The notes under the pieces are model-generated. The model searched no databases. It worked only from the letters and a program-made list of their open reading frames with translations, and was not told where the DNA came from. A stretch of 64,000 nt of DNA from Psychrobacillus sp032154225. GTDB lineage: Bacteria; Bacillota; Bacilli; Bacillales_A; Planococcaceae. The translations under genes and the position numbers were made by a program. The stretch is taken from assembly GCF_032154225.1 (NCBI RefSeq), contig NZ_JALDYF010000001.1, positions 496,001 to 560,000 of the forward strand, in the 5' to 3' direction. Positions 51,850 through 60,001 of the stretch are shown here, piece after piece (within the stretch, counting starts at the first letter, position 1; every line of letters begins with the position of its first letter).

Positions 51850-52056
51850 CTAGATGTGCGGACAAACTTTTTCACCTAGCATGATAACTGCGACCGCAAT
51901 GATGCGTGCATCGATATTTGACGATTGGGAAATGTACGCTTGGTGATCCTCTACTACTTCTTTTGACATATTTAAACGTTCTTTGACTGCGGGTACTTGT
52001 GTGACTTGTGATCCCCTTTCAATTACTGCTGGAACGACAATATTATAGATTGCCAT
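51850..52056 (-). CDS. Short hypothetical reading frame
   Basis: A 68-codon frame (MAIYNIVVPAVIERGSQ at the start, GEKVCPHI at the end) between two repeat elements. I recognise no family. There is no clear Shine-Dalgarno before ATG 52056. An internal ATG at 51969 (MSKEVVEDH) is another possible start but also lacks a site. The residues look protein-like, but location in a repeat-rich insertion suggests a gene remnant or chance frame. Confidence 0.3.
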   Translation of the reverse strand: MAIYNIVVPAVIERGSQVTQVPAVKERLNMSKEVVEDHQAYISQSSNIDARIIAVAVIMLGEKVCPHI

Positions 52057-52180
52057 GTATATACTTAGTTAAAAGGTTTCTTGGTTTGAAATCACGAGGA
52101 ACACCACTTACATTTACCTTATTTTATCGTACCGTAATAGGAAGATTTCCTTAGAATTTTTTGACCTAGACATATATTAG
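52057..52180. other. AT-rich spacer without recognised feature
   Basis: Between the short hypothetical frame and the 129-bp repeat I see no gene, terminator or clear promoter. The sequence is AT-rich and not obviously repeated elsewhere in the window. Confidence 0.4.
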
Positions 52181-52309
52181 TTGATTGAAGTGCAAGACGG
52201 CGACTCCAGCGGGATCAGTGAGGCAGATAAAACATCACAACGTACCCGTAGGGGCGGTGATGGTTCATCGCTCACCCCGCGGAACGCGTCCATCTGGAAC
52301 GGAAATCAA
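52181..52309. repeat. 129-bp dispersed Bacillales-type repeat
   Basis: GC-rich element in an AT-rich gap, bounded by the inverted ends TTGATT and AATCAA. It contains GGCGACTCCAGCGGGA near the left and CCCCGCGGAACGCG plus CTGGAACGGAAATCAACGG near the right. I recognise this pattern as a short interspersed repeat seen in many Bacillaceae/Planococcaceae genomes. Two plus-strand reading frames across it are by-products of its composition. Confidence 0.7.
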
Positions 52310-52363
52310 CGGTTCCACCGTAAACCCTGTGTTCATGGAACATTTTTATTTACTTTCTTCAAA

Positions 52364-52395
52364 GAAAAAACCACGAGAAAATAACTCTCGTGGTC
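52364..52395 (-). terminator. Terminator of fakA
   Basis: Minus strand ACCACGAGA pairs with TCTCGTGGT (9 bp, 7-base loop) and is followed by TTTTTTC. It lies just after the fakA stop. Confidence 0.85.
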
Positions 52396-52400
52396 CCCAA

Positions 52401-54059
52401 TTATTCAACAGATAATAGATATGGATACAACGGTTGTTTTCCGTTATATAACTCTACTTCAACATCTTCAAATTGCTCTTCAATAAACGCAGCAAGACTA
52501 GATGCTTGTTCTTCTGTAACACCTTCACCATAAATGATTGTAACTATTTCTGCATCTTCATCAATCATCGCTTCAGCAAGTTTTGTTGCCGCTTCTTCTC
52601 TCGAAGGAATAGAAAGAATAATTTTTCCATCAGCAATCCCCATGAAATCATCTTTCGTTATTTCTACCCCATCAATCGACGTATCGCGAACAGCAAATGT
52701 AATTTGACCTGTTTTCACATGTGCAAATGCATCCGTCATACCCTTTTTATTATCTTCCACAGATGCTTGTGCATTGAATGCTAAAATAGCCGCCATACCT
52801 TGTGGTAATGTTTTCGTTGGTACTACTGCTGCTTCAATACCTAAAACTTCCGCAGCTTGCTCTGCAGCCATAATAATATTTTTGTTGTTAGGTAAGATCA
52901 ATACTCTTTCTGCTCCTACTGATTCAATTGCTTTCACAATATCTTCTGTAGAAGGGTTCATTGTTTGCCCACCCTCAATAACAGCAGATGCCCCTAGGCT
53001 TTTTAATAGCTCTGCTACGCCTGAACCCATCGCAACTGTTACGACAGCATACGGATGTTTTTCTTCTTTTTTCGCTGGAGTTTCTTTTGCATAGCCTTCT
53101 CCAACTAATTCTGTATGTTGCTCGCGCATATTTTCGATTTTGATTTTGATCAAATCGCCATATTGCTGTCCGTATGACAATACTTCCCCAGGCGTTTCTG
53201 AGTGAATATGGATTTTGGCAATTTCATCATCTGAAATAACTAACAACGAATCTCCATATATGCTCAAATCATTGCGGAATGCAGTTTCATCAAATGCTTT
53301 TTTACCATCTTGGAATCGAACCATAAATTCTGTACAGAAACCAAATTCAATATCTGCTGTATTCATAAACCCTTGTACATTTTTATGATGTTCAGCACTT
53401 ACTAAATCATCCATTAACAGGTTACTAACAGTCTTTTCAGGTAGTTCCTCACCTTTTAGGCTCGCTAAAAATCCTTCATAAACGTAAACTAACCCTTGTC
53501 CACCGCTATCAACTACGCCAACTTCTTTTAAAACTGGCAATAAATCCGGTGTACGTTCTAATGATTTTTTAGCTTCTTCTACGATAGCTACCATTAATAA
53601 ACGAATATCTTCTTCTGTTTCACTTACTTCTACAGCTTTTTTAGCAGAATCCTTTGCAACCGTTAAAATTGTTCCTTCAACAGGCTTCATAACTGCTTTA
53701 TAAGCAGTTTCTACGCCGTATTGTAACGCTTGTGCAAATTTCTTTGTATCCAATGTTGGTGATTGTTCTACAAATTTTCCAAAGCCTCTGAATAACTGAG
53801 ACAGAATAACACCTGAGTTACCACGTGCTCCCATAAGTAAGCCTTTAGATAACGCTTGGGCAGTTTTACCGATATGGTCCACTGTATGAGCAGCAGTTTC
53901 TTTAGCACCAGATGTCATTGATAAGTTCATATTGGTTCCTGTATCACCATCTGGAACTGGAAATACATTCAAAGCATCTACATAATCTGCATTTTGAAAC
54001 AGATGATGCGCTCCCATTTTGACCATATCTGCGAACTGTATACCATTAATTGATTTCAT
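52401..54059 (-). CDS. fakA: Fatty acid kinase ATP-binding subunit FakA (YloV)
   Basis: 552-residue DhaL/DegV-associated kinase that phosphorylates fatty acids presented by FakB proteins. The N-terminal DhaL nucleotide domain has NVFPVPDGDTGTNMNLSM (about 32-50) and ALLMGARGNSGVILSQ-type residues (KGLLMGARGNSGV). A central linker domain and a C-terminal DegV-like part (VLILPNNKNIIMAAEQ) follow. ATG 54059 follows GGGAGAG; an upstream start at 54080 overlaps yloU. B. subtilis calls it YloV. Confidence 0.95.
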   Translation of the reverse strand: MKSINGIQFADMVKMGAHHLFQNADYVDALNVFPVPDGDTGTNMNLSMTSGAKETAAHTVDHIGKTAQALSKGLLMGARGNSGVILSQLFRGFGKFVEQSPTLDTKKFAQALQYGVETAYKAVMKPVEGTILTVAKDSAKKAVEVSETEEDIRLLMVAIVEEAKKSLERTPDLLPVLKEVGVVDSGGQGLVYVYEGFLASLKGEELPEKTVSNLLMDDLVSAEHHKNVQGFMNTADIEFGFCTEFMVRFQDGKKAFDETAFRNDLSIYGDSLLVISDDEIAKIHIHSETPGEVLSYGQQYGDLIKIKIENMREQHTELVGEGYAKETPAKKEEKHPYAVVTVAMGSGVAELLKSLGASAVIEGGQTMNPSTEDIVKAIESVGAERVLILPNNKNIIMAAEQAAEVLGIEAAVVPTKTLPQGMAAILAFNAQASVEDNKKGMTDAFAHVKTGQITFAVRDTSIDGVEITKDDFMGIADGKIILSIPSREEAATKLAEAMIDEDAEIVTIIYGEGVTEEQASSLAAFIEEQFEDVEVELYNGKQPLYPYLLSVE

Positions 54060-54076
54060 TATTTTCTCTCCCTCAT

Positions 54077-54439
54077 TCACACGCTTGCCACGCGAACTCC
54101 TTGTACATAAACATTTACGGATTTCACTGACATACCAAGCGATTTATGAAGTGTATATTTCACTTTCGATTGCACTTGGTAAGCTATTTCAGATATTTTT
54201 GTTCCGTAACTTACGATAATATACATATCGATATGTAAATCTTCTTTTTCTTGTCTTACAACTACACCTTTTGTAAAATTTTCTTTGCCTAGTATATCTG
54301 TTAATCCATCTCTAATTTGATGCTTTGATGCCATCCCTACTATACCGTAGCATTCTATAGCAGCCCCGCCAGCAATTTGTGCGACCGCATCTTGTGATAT
54401 ATCAATTTGTCCGAATTCGTTTTTCAATTCAATCGACAT
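54077..54439 (-). CDS. yloU: Asp23/Gls24 family envelope-stress protein YloU
   Basis: 120-residue Asp23-family protein. It starts MSIELKNEFGQIDISQDAVA and has the family stretch VGMASKHQIRDGLTDILG and DMYIIVSYGTKISEIAYQVQ. GGGAGG lies 7 bases before ATG 54439. It heads the yloU-fakA unit, an association conserved in Firmicutes, with only 17 bases between the genes. Confidence 0.93.
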   Translation of the reverse strand: MSIELKNEFGQIDISQDAVAQIAGGAAIECYGIVGMASKHQIRDGLTDILGKENFTKGVVVRQEKEDLHIDMYIIVSYGTKISEIAYQVQSKVKYTLHKSLGMSVKSVNVYVQGVRVASV

Positions 54440-54494
54440 GATGAAACCTCCCAAGTCCTTTTTGACTATCTTATATTGTACTACACCCTTTTAA

Positions 54495-54523
54495 ATTATA
54501 AAAGAGAGCGTTTCCTTCGTCTA
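54495..54523 (-). promoter_or_regulatory. Sigma-A promoter of yloU-fakA
   Basis: Minus strand TAGACG (54518-54523), 17 bases, TATAAT (54495-54500): a perfect -10 and a 4/6 -35. It is about 55 bases upstream of the yloU start and diverges from the rpmB promoter. Confidence 0.65.
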
Positions 54524-54631
54524 GTTTTTCAATTTATATGACTATTCGCGATGTCTTTATTTATCAGTATTCCACTCTAAAGTAAGCATGTTTAATCATT
54601 TATAGTGTAAAGGTTTTTTTCTTGATAAGAC

Positions 54632-54660
54632 TTGCACATACTAATAGTCTGTGGTAAATT
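54632..54660 (+). promoter_or_regulatory. Candidate rpmB promoter and leader
   Basis: TTGCAC, 17 bases, TAAATT on the plus strand. The 65-base leader that follows has a small hairpin (CTGAAA/TTTCAG, 54684-54699) with a T-run right before AAGGAGGAAA. That layout could allow autoregulation, but the stem is short. Confidence 0.4.
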
Positions 54661-54724
54661 GTTATAGTATGTGAAATAACGAACTGAAAAATCTTTCAGC
54701 TTCTTTTTTAAGGAGGAAATTATA

Positions 54725-54913
54725 ATGCCAAAAGTATGTGTAATCACTGGGCGTAAAGCTCGTTCTGGTAACTCTCGCTCTCACGCATTGAACTCTACTA
54801 AACGTACTTGGGGAGCTAATCTTCAAAAAGTTCGTATTCTTGTAGATGGCAAGCCAAAACGTGTATGGGTTTCAGCTAGAGCTTTGAAATCAGGTAAAAT
54901 TGAGCGCGTTTAA
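54725..54913 (+). CDS. rpmB: 50S ribosomal protein L28
   Basis: 62-residue ribosomal protein, the only well-supported plus-strand gene in the window. It starts MPKVCVITGRKARSGNSRSH and ends in the basic RALKSGKIERV. It has a single Cys near the start and is not the CxxC zinc-binding form. AAGGAGG lies 8 bases before the ATG. It converges on spoVM across a shared terminator and diverges from yloU, as in B. subtilis. Confidence 0.98.
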   Translation: MPKVCVITGRKARSGNSRSHALNSTKRTWGANLQKVRILVDGKPKRVWVSARALKSGKIERV

Positions 54914-54927
54914 TCGCACTCATAATT

Positions 54928-54966
54928 AATGCCAAGCCGACAACTGTCAGCTTGGCATTTTTTCAT
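54928..54966. terminator. Bidirectional terminator between rpmB and spoVM
   Basis: A 10-bp perfect stem (AATGCCAAGC with GCTTGGCATT), a one-base mismatch, then an inner GACA/TGTC stem. It is followed by TTTTTTC on the plus strand and a weaker AT-rich tail on the minus strand. It serves both convergent units. Confidence 0.85.
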
Positions 54967-55055
54967 TTTTTCTTTTCTTCCTTTTTAAACATTCGAATAC
55001 AAACTTTCGCCAAACTACTTACGGATTTAGGCAACCTAAATGTGTAGACCTTCAC
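54963..55055 (-). CDS. spoVM: Stage V sporulation protein SpoVM
   Basis: A 30-codon gene starting at GTG 55055, with GGGAGG about 7 bases upstream and ending at TGA 54963. The product begins MKVYTFRLPK, compared with MKFYTIKLPK in B. subtilis SpoVM, including Pro9. That protein is a small amphipathic helix that recognises the curved forespore membrane and anchors SpoIVA for coat assembly. Cationic and hydrophobic residues alternate through ICR-containing positions, and the tail is unusually lysine-rich (KKEEKKK), four residues longer than the 26-residue B. subtilis form. It lies 14 bases after thiN, its usual place. It marks the organism as a spore former. Confidence 0.88.
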   Translation of the reverse strand: MKVYTFRLPKSVSSLAKVCIRMFKKEEKKK

Positions 55056-55069
55056 ACAATTCCTCCCTT

Positions 55070-55726
55070 TTAGTCACTGCTTCTTATCATTAAACATATG
55101 CCAGCGTTAAAAGAGATAGTACCCGTTCGTCCACTTACTTCATTACTTGTAAATTTTGCATTGCCCATCGAAATCGTTTCATCTGTCACTTCATATAAAA
55201 AATCCCTTAATACAACATGTTCTATCGGTTCTCCAAACGAAAAGAACGAAATATATTTATAATGACTGTCCTCTTCAATTTCATGTGTTCCTGGCAATAA
55301 AAATCGAATGGCGTTTTGTTTATTGTAAATATAAAACGTCGTGTTAGGATAATTCAATTGGAACCGAAACATATCATGTAGCACAGCTTCATAATGATCT
55401 AGTCTGCCGCCTGTAACAGCTGTTAAAATAATCGTTTCTGCATTGTACGAAAGCGCTTTAATAACAGCAATATGCGTATCCGTTTCATTTTTTTCAACAG
55501 CTAATCTTGTTATTTTCTCAACAGACCGTTCCAATAAATGGAATTCCTCTTCCACTAACGAATCAAAGTCACCAATAATTTCATCTGGCGTTATGCCCTT
55601 TTGCAATAAATGAAGTGCGCCACGGTCTGCTCCAATAAAAATTGTTTTTTCTTTGGAAAAAGGAAGTTGTTTAAAATCAACAACTTCCTCAATTGGACCT
55701 CCAGAGCAAACTACTACTCTTGTCAT
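55070..55726 (-). CDS. thiN: Thiamine pyrophosphokinase
   Basis: Makes thiamine diphosphate from thiamine and ATP; 218 residues. Conserved segments are CSGGP at the N-terminus, GADRGALHLL, IIGDFDSL and the catalytic EKNETDTHIAV, then TGGRLDHYEAVL. The start overlaps the rpe stop (ATGA). No TPP riboswitch was seen. It matches B. subtilis YloS. Confidence 0.96.
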   Translation of the reverse strand: MTRVVVCSGGPIEEVVDFKQLPFSKEKTIFIGADRGALHLLQKGITPDEIIGDFDSLVEEEFHLLERSVEKITRLAVEKNETDTHIAVIKALSYNAETIILTAVTGGRLDHYEAVLHDMFRFQLNYPNTTFYIYNKQNAIRFLLPGTHEIEEDSHYKYISFFSFGEPIEHVVLRDFLYEVTDETISMGNAKFTSNEVSGRTGTISFNAGICLMIRSSD

Positions 55727-56391
55727 TTTCCAGCTACACTTAAACCTGCATTTTTAATAGCTTGCAAGGCTTTCCCTTTATCTTCTGCATTATAAATAGC
55801 TGATCCAGCGACAAATATCGTTGCACCTGCTTCTACGCAAGGGATAATCGTTTCTTCATTGATACCGCCATCAATTTCAATTTCAATCGATAAGTTTCTT
55901 TCTTTTATAAGATCTGCTAATTGCTTCACTTTCGGAACTACCGAATGAATAAATTTTTGACCGCCGAATCCTGGATTCACCGTCATAAATAAAACCATAT
56001 CAATATCTTCTAGAACATGCTGAATAGATTCAATTGGCGTATGTGGATTTAACACAACTCCAGGCTTTACTCCAAAAGAACGAATCAATTGAATCGTTCT
56101 ATGTAAATGCGGAGACGCTTCCACATGAACAGTAATATAATCTGCTCCTGCTTTTGCAAAAGATTCAATATATAAATCTGCATTTTCAATCATTAAATGG
56201 ACATCTAATGGTAGCTTTGTAAGCGGGCGTAACGCCTCTACAACGATTGGACCCATCGTAATATTCGGAACAAAATGACCATCCATGACATCAATATGAA
56301 TAAGCTCTGCTCCTGCTTTTTCTACTTCTAATACTTCTTCTCCAAGTTTTGCAAAATTCGCTGCTAGTATTGATGGAGCTATTTTCACCAT
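55723..56391 (-). CDS. rpe: Ribulose-phosphate 3-epimerase
   Basis: Pentose-phosphate pathway enzyme of 222 residues with a TIM-barrel fold. The metal-binding and catalytic residues are in APSILAANFAKL, HIDVMDGHFVPNITMGP (Asp/His), VHLMIEN and EIDGGINEETI. It starts 2 bases after the rsgA stop and overlaps thiN. Confidence 0.97.
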   Translation of the reverse strand: MVKIAPSILAANFAKLGEEVLEVEKAGAELIHIDVMDGHFVPNITMGPIVVEALRPLTKLPLDVHLMIENADLYIESFAKAGADYITVHVEASPHLHRTIQLIRSFGVKPGVVLNPHTPIESIQHVLEDIDMVLFMTVNPGFGGQKFIHSVVPKVKQLADLIKERNLSIEIEIDGGINEETIIPCVEAGATIFVAGSAIYNAEDKGKALQAIKNAGLSVAGK

Positions 56392-56393
56392 AA

Positions 56394-57275
56394 TTAGTAC
56401 CTCGGCTTTCTATCTATTATTTCATCCAAAAATTGGATATAGTGTTTGTATCGATATGCTTTTATCTTGCCAGACTCTACTCCATCTTTCACTGCACATT
56501 TTGGTTCTTTTACATGCATGCATCCACGGTATTTACACTCATCTTGAATTTCTACAAATTCAGGAAAACAACTCGAAAGTTCTTCTTTTTCCATCAAATC
56601 AAATTCAAAAGAACTAAATCCAGGCGTATCAGCGAGTAATCCTTCGCAAACTGCAATGAGCTCAACATGCCTCGTTGTATGTTTTCCTCGTCCTAATGCT
56701 TCTGAAATAATACCTGTTTTTAAGTTTAATGACGGTAAAATAGTGTTTAATAAAGTCGATTTCCCTACACCCGATTGTCCAGCAAGAACAGTCGTTTTTC
56801 CTTTTAATAAAGGAGCAATTTTGTCATCAATATCCGCATCATCTTTAAATGTCATAAGAAGCGTATAGCCAATTTGTTCATACTCTTTTATATATTGTTG
56901 AATTTTTTGTTCCAACGGCTCGTCCATTAAATCACTTTTCGTCAAACAAATAATTGGTTCGATTTGAAAAGACTCAAGCACTACTAAAAAACGATCAAGT
57001 AAAATGGTATTGAAATCTGGTTCTTTTATTGAAAACACGAGAATTGCTTGGTCAATATTAGCAATCGGCGGACGAACTAAGTTATTTTTTCGTTCATGAA
57101 TAACGGTAATCGTGCCATCATTTTGTCCTTCTACAGTGTAATCTACAAAGTCTCCTACAAGCGGAGATTCGCCTCTATTTCTAAAGACGCCTCTACCTCG
57201 ACATTGTATTAATTGATCATTATCATATACATAATAAAACCCACTTAACGCTTTTCTTATTTGACCTGTCGGCAT
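56394..57275 (-). CDS. rsgA: Ribosome small-subunit GTPase RsgA (CpgA)
   Basis: Circularly permuted GTPase that matures the 30S subunit; 293 residues. There is an OB domain at the N-terminus, G4 LTKSDLMD, G1 LAGQSGVGKSTLLN (about 170) and G3 DTPGF. The C-terminal zinc knuckle has Cys/His residues in CKYRGCMHVKEPKC. GGGAGG precedes the ATG. In B. subtilis it is a substrate of the neighbouring kinase PrkC. Confidence 0.97.
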   Translation of the reverse strand: MPTGQIRKALSGFYYVYDNDQLIQCRGRGVFRNRGESPLVGDFVDYTVEGQNDGTITVIHERKNNLVRPPIANIDQAILVFSIKEPDFNTILLDRFLVVLESFQIEPIICLTKSDLMDEPLEQKIQQYIKEYEQIGYTLLMTFKDDADIDDKIAPLLKGKTTVLAGQSGVGKSTLLNTILPSLNLKTGIISEALGRGKHTTRHVELIAVCEGLLADTPGFSSFEFDLMEKEELSSCFPEFVEIQDECKYRGCMHVKEPKCAVKDGVESGKIKAYRYKHYIQFLDEIIDRKPRY

Positions 57276-57286
57276 CCGAAACCTCC

Positions 57287-59236
57287 CTATTGTATTTCAT
57301 CATAAGTAATTATTTCCTGCGCAATAACTGTATTCCCTACTTCTACACGATATGCTGCTTTATCGCCTTCGCTAATTTCCAGAGATAGCTGTCTAGTAAC
57401 GGTTTCGACTAAGACAAACTCTTCAATAGGTTCAGCCATCGATCTCGTTTTATCCTGAACATAAATTCGAACAACTTGCTCTTCTACTTGTCCTTCTTCC
57501 CACTCTTCCGAGTTTTCATAAGGGATTGTCACCATTTTAACAAACAATTTAGTCGGCTTCTCTTTTTGACCTGCTGAAATAACAACATCAATTGTACTTC
57601 CAGGTGCTACTTGTGTATTTGCTACGGGAGATTGTCTAATTACCTCTCCCTCTTTTATATCATTGTGATTTTCTTTGCTCGATCTGTTAATTTTGAAACC
57701 AGAAGATTTCTCATAATCACTTAATGCTTTTTCGTTAAAGCCTTTCAAGTCTTTTACGATTTTCAAATCTAGCCCTTTACTAACAGTGAATACTAATTCT
57801 GTTTCAGCTGGAATAATAAATGAGCCACCAGGTGGATCTTGCTTTAAAATAATTCCCGGCTCTTTTTCATCAAATACCTCTTCTACTTCAATCCGTAATT
57901 CTTGATTGCCAAGTAGCATTTTAACTTGATCAATATCTTTTCCTGTATAATCAGGCAGCTCAGATGTTTCTTTTCCAGAAGAGACGAATAGATGAATTTC
58001 AGCTTCTTTCTCACGAAGTTTTCCACCTTCTGGAGTCGTCCGAGTAACAAAACCTTCTTCTATTTCTTCTGAAAATTCTTCTGTCGTTTCTCCAACTTTA
58101 AATCCATCTGCTTGTAACTGTTCAATAGCTGCTTGTAATTCTAAATTGACGACATCTGGAACTTCTATTTTTTCTGGCTTAAACATTCCCGGGAACAAAA
58201 TAATTATTGCTAGCGCTAGTAATAAAACACCGGCGATAATGCCACCAATTATTTTCCACTTATTGCTTTTCTTTTTCTCTTTACTCACAGGAGGTACAAT
58301 CGGAATTTTCTTCGTTTCGGAAATTTCCTCGTAAGAAACAGGTTCTTTTATAACTGGAAGTATTCTCGTTGCATCTTCGTCTACAGCAACGAAAAATTTC
58401 CCTTCACTCGCTCGTTCTGGAGATAGAGCAGTAGCTAAATCTGCTTCCATTTCTTCCGCTGATTGATATCTATCGTTTTGGTCTTTTGCAGTCGCTTTTA
58501 ACACAACATTTTCCAAACTTTGTGGGATAGATGGAATAATCGCACGGATAGATGGTGTTTCAGTTTGCAAATGCTTTAATGCAATCGAAACTGCGGACTC
58601 ACCAGAAAACGGTAATTGGCCCGTCAATAGTTCAAATAATACGATTCCTAACGCATAAATATCTGATCGTTTATTCGCAGTTCCCCCGCGGGCTTGCTCA
58701 GGCGACAAATAATGGACCGTTCCAAGCACCGAGTTTGTTTGCGTATACGATGTTGCACTTAATGCCATCGCAATACCAAAATCCGTGATTTTCACATTTC
58801 CTTCTTCATCCAATAAAATATTTTGCGGCTTCACATCACGATGAATAATATGATTATTATGAGCATTTGCTAAAGCCGATGTTAATTGCTTCATAATAAT
58901 CACAGATCTTGTCGGGGAAATTGGCGCATTATTTTGTATGTATTGTTTTAAAGTGTCTCCCTTTACATATTCCATCACGATATAATGAATAACTCCGTCT
59001 TCGCCTACGTCATAAATATTTACGATATTTGGGTGTGTAAGGCTAGTTGCAGATAATGCTTCGCGTTGGAACCGGCGATGCAATTCTTCTTCATTCGAAA
59101 AATCGTATCGCAGTATTTTAATCGCTACATCACGGTCTAGAATCATGTCATGTGCCAAATACACATTTGACATACCGCCTCCGCCAATTATTTCAAGCAG
59201 TTTATATCTGCCACTAATTCGTTTTCCAATAAGCAT
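57287..59236 (-). CDS. prkC: Serine/threonine protein kinase PrkC with PASTA domains
   Basis: Membrane kinase sensing peptidoglycan fragments and triggering spore germination and envelope responses; 649 residues. The kinase domain has GGGGMSNVYLA, Lys40 (VAIK), HRDVKPQN (catalytic Asp134) and DFG at 152-154. A single transmembrane helix lies near 331-352. Three PASTA repeats follow (about 356-565; for example VPDVVNLELQAAIEQL), then a C-terminal Ig-like extension. It is 11 bases after prpC, its cognate phosphatase. Confidence 0.97.
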   Translation of the reverse strand: MLIGKRISGRYKLLEIIGGGGMSNVYLAHDMILDRDVAIKILRYDFSNEEELHRRFQREALSATSLTHPNIVNIYDVGEDGVIHYIVMEYVKGDTLKQYIQNNAPISPTRSVIIMKQLTSALANAHNNHIIHRDVKPQNILLDEEGNVKITDFGIAMALSATSYTQTNSVLGTVHYLSPEQARGGTANKRSDIYALGIVLFELLTGQLPFSGESAVSIALKHLQTETPSIRAIIPSIPQSLENVVLKATAKDQNDRYQSAEEMEADLATALSPERASEGKFFVAVDEDATRILPVIKEPVSYEEISETKKIPIVPPVSKEKKKSNKWKIIGGIIAGVLLLALAIIILFPGMFKPEKIEVPDVVNLELQAAIEQLQADGFKVGETTEEFSEEIEEGFVTRTTPEGGKLREKEAEIHLFVSSGKETSELPDYTGKDIDQVKMLLGNQELRIEVEEVFDEKEPGIILKQDPPGGSFIIPAETELVFTVSKGLDLKIVKDLKGFNEKALSDYEKSSGFKINRSSKENHNDIKEGEVIRQSPVANTQVAPGSTIDVVISAGQKEKPTKLFVKMVTIPYENSEEWEEGQVEEQVVRIYVQDKTRSMAEPIEEFVLVETVTRQLSLEISEGDKAAYRVEVGNTVIAQEIITYDEIQ

Positions 59237-59247
59237 CCTTACACCTC

Positions 59248-59976
59248 CTAATCATTGGTAGAAAGTAAGATCAACGAAATATTGTCTTCTCCACCTGTTT
59301 GGTTTGCTTCATCCACAAGAGCCGTTCCTTTTTCTTGCAATGTCATCGTCGAAAAAAGAGCATTATGAATAAATGGTTCACTCACTTTATTGCTTAAACC
59401 GTCTGTACAAAAAAGTAAATAAGAATTAGACTTTAGTGCTACTTCATAAAAATCAGGATGAACTGTTCGTTCCGTTCCAATCGCTTTCATGAGAACATTT
59501 TTCTTCGGATGACTTTTTGCTTGTTCTTCATTAATCTCACCGGAGTCTATTAAAACATTTACATAAGAATGGTCGCGTGTAATTTGCAATAATGTATCCG
59601 AAGTAAGCTGATACACTCTACTATCACCGACATGTGCGATTATTCCTTTTTCGTTTTTAAACAGTCCTGCTATTAACGTAGTACCCATTCCTTCACAGCC
59701 AGCATTTCTAGCAGAGTGGTCTGCAATTGTTTGGTTAATCGATTGAAATGTGTACGTCAACCAATCTTTTGACCTGACAATTGCAGGATTATAGGCATTA
59801 AAATATCGCTTAAACTCAGTTAATGCGATTTCACTCGCTACATCCCCCGCTTTATGACCACCCATTCCATCTGCTATTACTGCCAAAACAAGTCCATCGG
59901 GACGAACAAATACATCTACTCTATCTTCATTTACCGTTCTTCTCATACCCACATCAGTTTTAACAACGAACTCCAT
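59248..59976 (-). CDS. prpC: PP2C-type protein phosphatase PrpC
   Basis: Mn-dependent phosphatase that opposes PrkC; 242 residues. Metal-binding motifs are NEDRVDV, VIADGMGGHKAGD, AHVGDSRVYQL, CTDGLSN and GGEDNISLI. It is directly upstream of prkC. In B. subtilis rlmN lies between rsmB and prpC; here rsmB is only 25 bases away and rlmN is absent. Confidence 0.97.
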   Translation of the reverse strand: MEFVVKTDVGMRRTVNEDRVDVFVRPDGLVLAVIADGMGGHKAGDVASEIALTEFKRYFNAYNPAIVRSKDWLTYTFQSINQTIADHSARNAGCEGMGTTLIAGLFKNEKGIIAHVGDSRVYQLTSDTLLQITRDHSYVNVLIDSGEINEEQAKSHPKKNVLMKAIGTERTVHPDFYEVALKSNSYLLFCTDGLSNKVSEPFIHNALFSTMTLQEKGTALVDEANQTGGEDNISLILLSTND

Positions 59977-60001
59977 TTGTCCACTTCACCTCTTATTGGT
60001 A

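Noticed and set aside
52181..52415. Two overlapping plus-strand frames of 67 and 76 codons
   Set aside because: They span the GC-rich dispersed repeat and the fakA terminator; composition and position indicate chance open frames.
55070..55726. TPP riboswitch controlling thiN
   Set aside because: thiN overlaps rpe within an operon and no leader or thi-box-like sequence is present.
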